Shown here: positions 63,668-64,000 of the stretch, piece by piece
Layout of the letters: the number at the start of each line of letters is the position of its first letter
Numbering within the stretch: position 1 is the first letter of the stretch
From: Thuidium tamariscinum
Lineage: Eukaryota; Streptophyta; Bryopsida; Hypnales; Thuidiaceae
Direction of reading: 5' to 3'
NCBI GenBank assembly: GCA_947034885.2
Contig: OX344753.2
Span: 24,320,347 to 24,384,346 of the forward strand
DNA: 64,000 nucleotides
Notes under the pieces: model-generated
What the model was told of the DNA's origin: nothing
Databases searched by the model: none
Seen by the model: the letters and a program-made list of their open reading frames with translations, nothing else
Translations under genes and position numbers: made by a program

Positions 63668-64000
63668 CTGGAGGGGTTCCCTTAACTCCTTGCTCCAACA
63701 CTAACTTCTCCTACACTCTAATAAGTAGGGCTAAGTTACTGCATCCCGTCGTGGGTCTGCCTCGCCTTGTCATGTCTTGTTGAGAGGTGGAGTGTCAACG
63801 CGGAGGTTTTGGCCGTCGTTGCAGCACCTCTGGGCCATTGCGGCTTGGGCAGCTTTTAGGCTTGCTGAGTGGCTTGCTGAGTGGTTGCACCTGGCTGGGT
63901 GTGGAAGCTAAGCTCCAGGCCAAGCTCCAGGCCAAGCTCCACTGATATGGTGCCAGACCCATGGAACAAATCCAGACTTGGCACATGTTTTGGAAAGTAC
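63668..64000. other. Intergenic edge with short tandem repeats
   Basis: GGCTTGCTGAGT is repeated twice at about 63862-63885, and AAGCTCCAGGCC is repeated at about 63909-63938. No gene is recognisable before the window ends. Confidence 0.6.

Noticed and set aside
1..64000. tRNA, rRNA, CRISPR and bacterial-type operon features
   Set aside because: None seen. GTTCGA-like matches (near 7913 and 15325) lack tRNA arms, and the DNA is clearly eukaryotic.

Overview
The window is nuclear DNA from a land plant. The evidence is an AT-hook/PPC (AHL) transcription factor, a plant-type F-box protein and a split PIG-V gene with GT-AG introns of 176 to 808 bp, with telo-box-like AAACCCTAA at the PIG-V 5' end. 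There are few genes in long, very AT-rich, repeat-filled DNA. The species cannot be named from the sequence. Low gene density with many foldback elements fits a repeat-rich genome, and I see nothing specific to flowering plants.

Layout. 0-1.2 kb: AT-rich repeats with a small hairpin element. 1.2-3.2 kb: an intronless F-box gene (+). 5.4-9.9 kb: a complete eight-exon PIG-V gene (GPI mannosyltransferase 2, minus strand) whose exon phases all join; intron 6 carries a small inverted-repeat element. 10.9-11.3 kb: a MITE. 11.5-13.0 kb: a weakly supported spliced gene (+). 13-18.9 kb: moderate GC, no confident gene, one 139-codon ORF. 19-32 kb: AT-rich repeats, including several TTAA-bounded elements. 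32.3-37.3 kb: a GC-richer island centred on an intronless AHL gene (minus). 37.3-63.2 kb: mostly AT-rich repeats, with MITEs, foldbacks and older duplicated repeats. 63.2-63.7 kb: a 75-bp minisatellite.

The three confident genes are unrelated housekeeping or regulatory genes: GPI-anchor synthesis in the ER, SCF-type ubiquitin ligase substrate choice, and chromatin-level transcription control. They form no pathway or operon-like unit.

The most interesting content is a set of non-autonomous elements ending in TTAA followed by CCC, usually close to TTAACCCCTAAAGGNCC. One element has perfect 27-bp inverted ends (30401-30668). One 757-bp element is almost wholly a palindrome (31020-31776). One element (21186-22151) appears to sit inside another with an exact TTAA duplication. 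TTAA target duplication plus CCC...GGG ends is the signature of the piggyBac superfamily, which I understand to be scarce or absent in land plants. No transposase is present in the window, so the assignment is an inference. The same terminal motif heads every unit of the 75-bp minisatellite at 63.2 kb.
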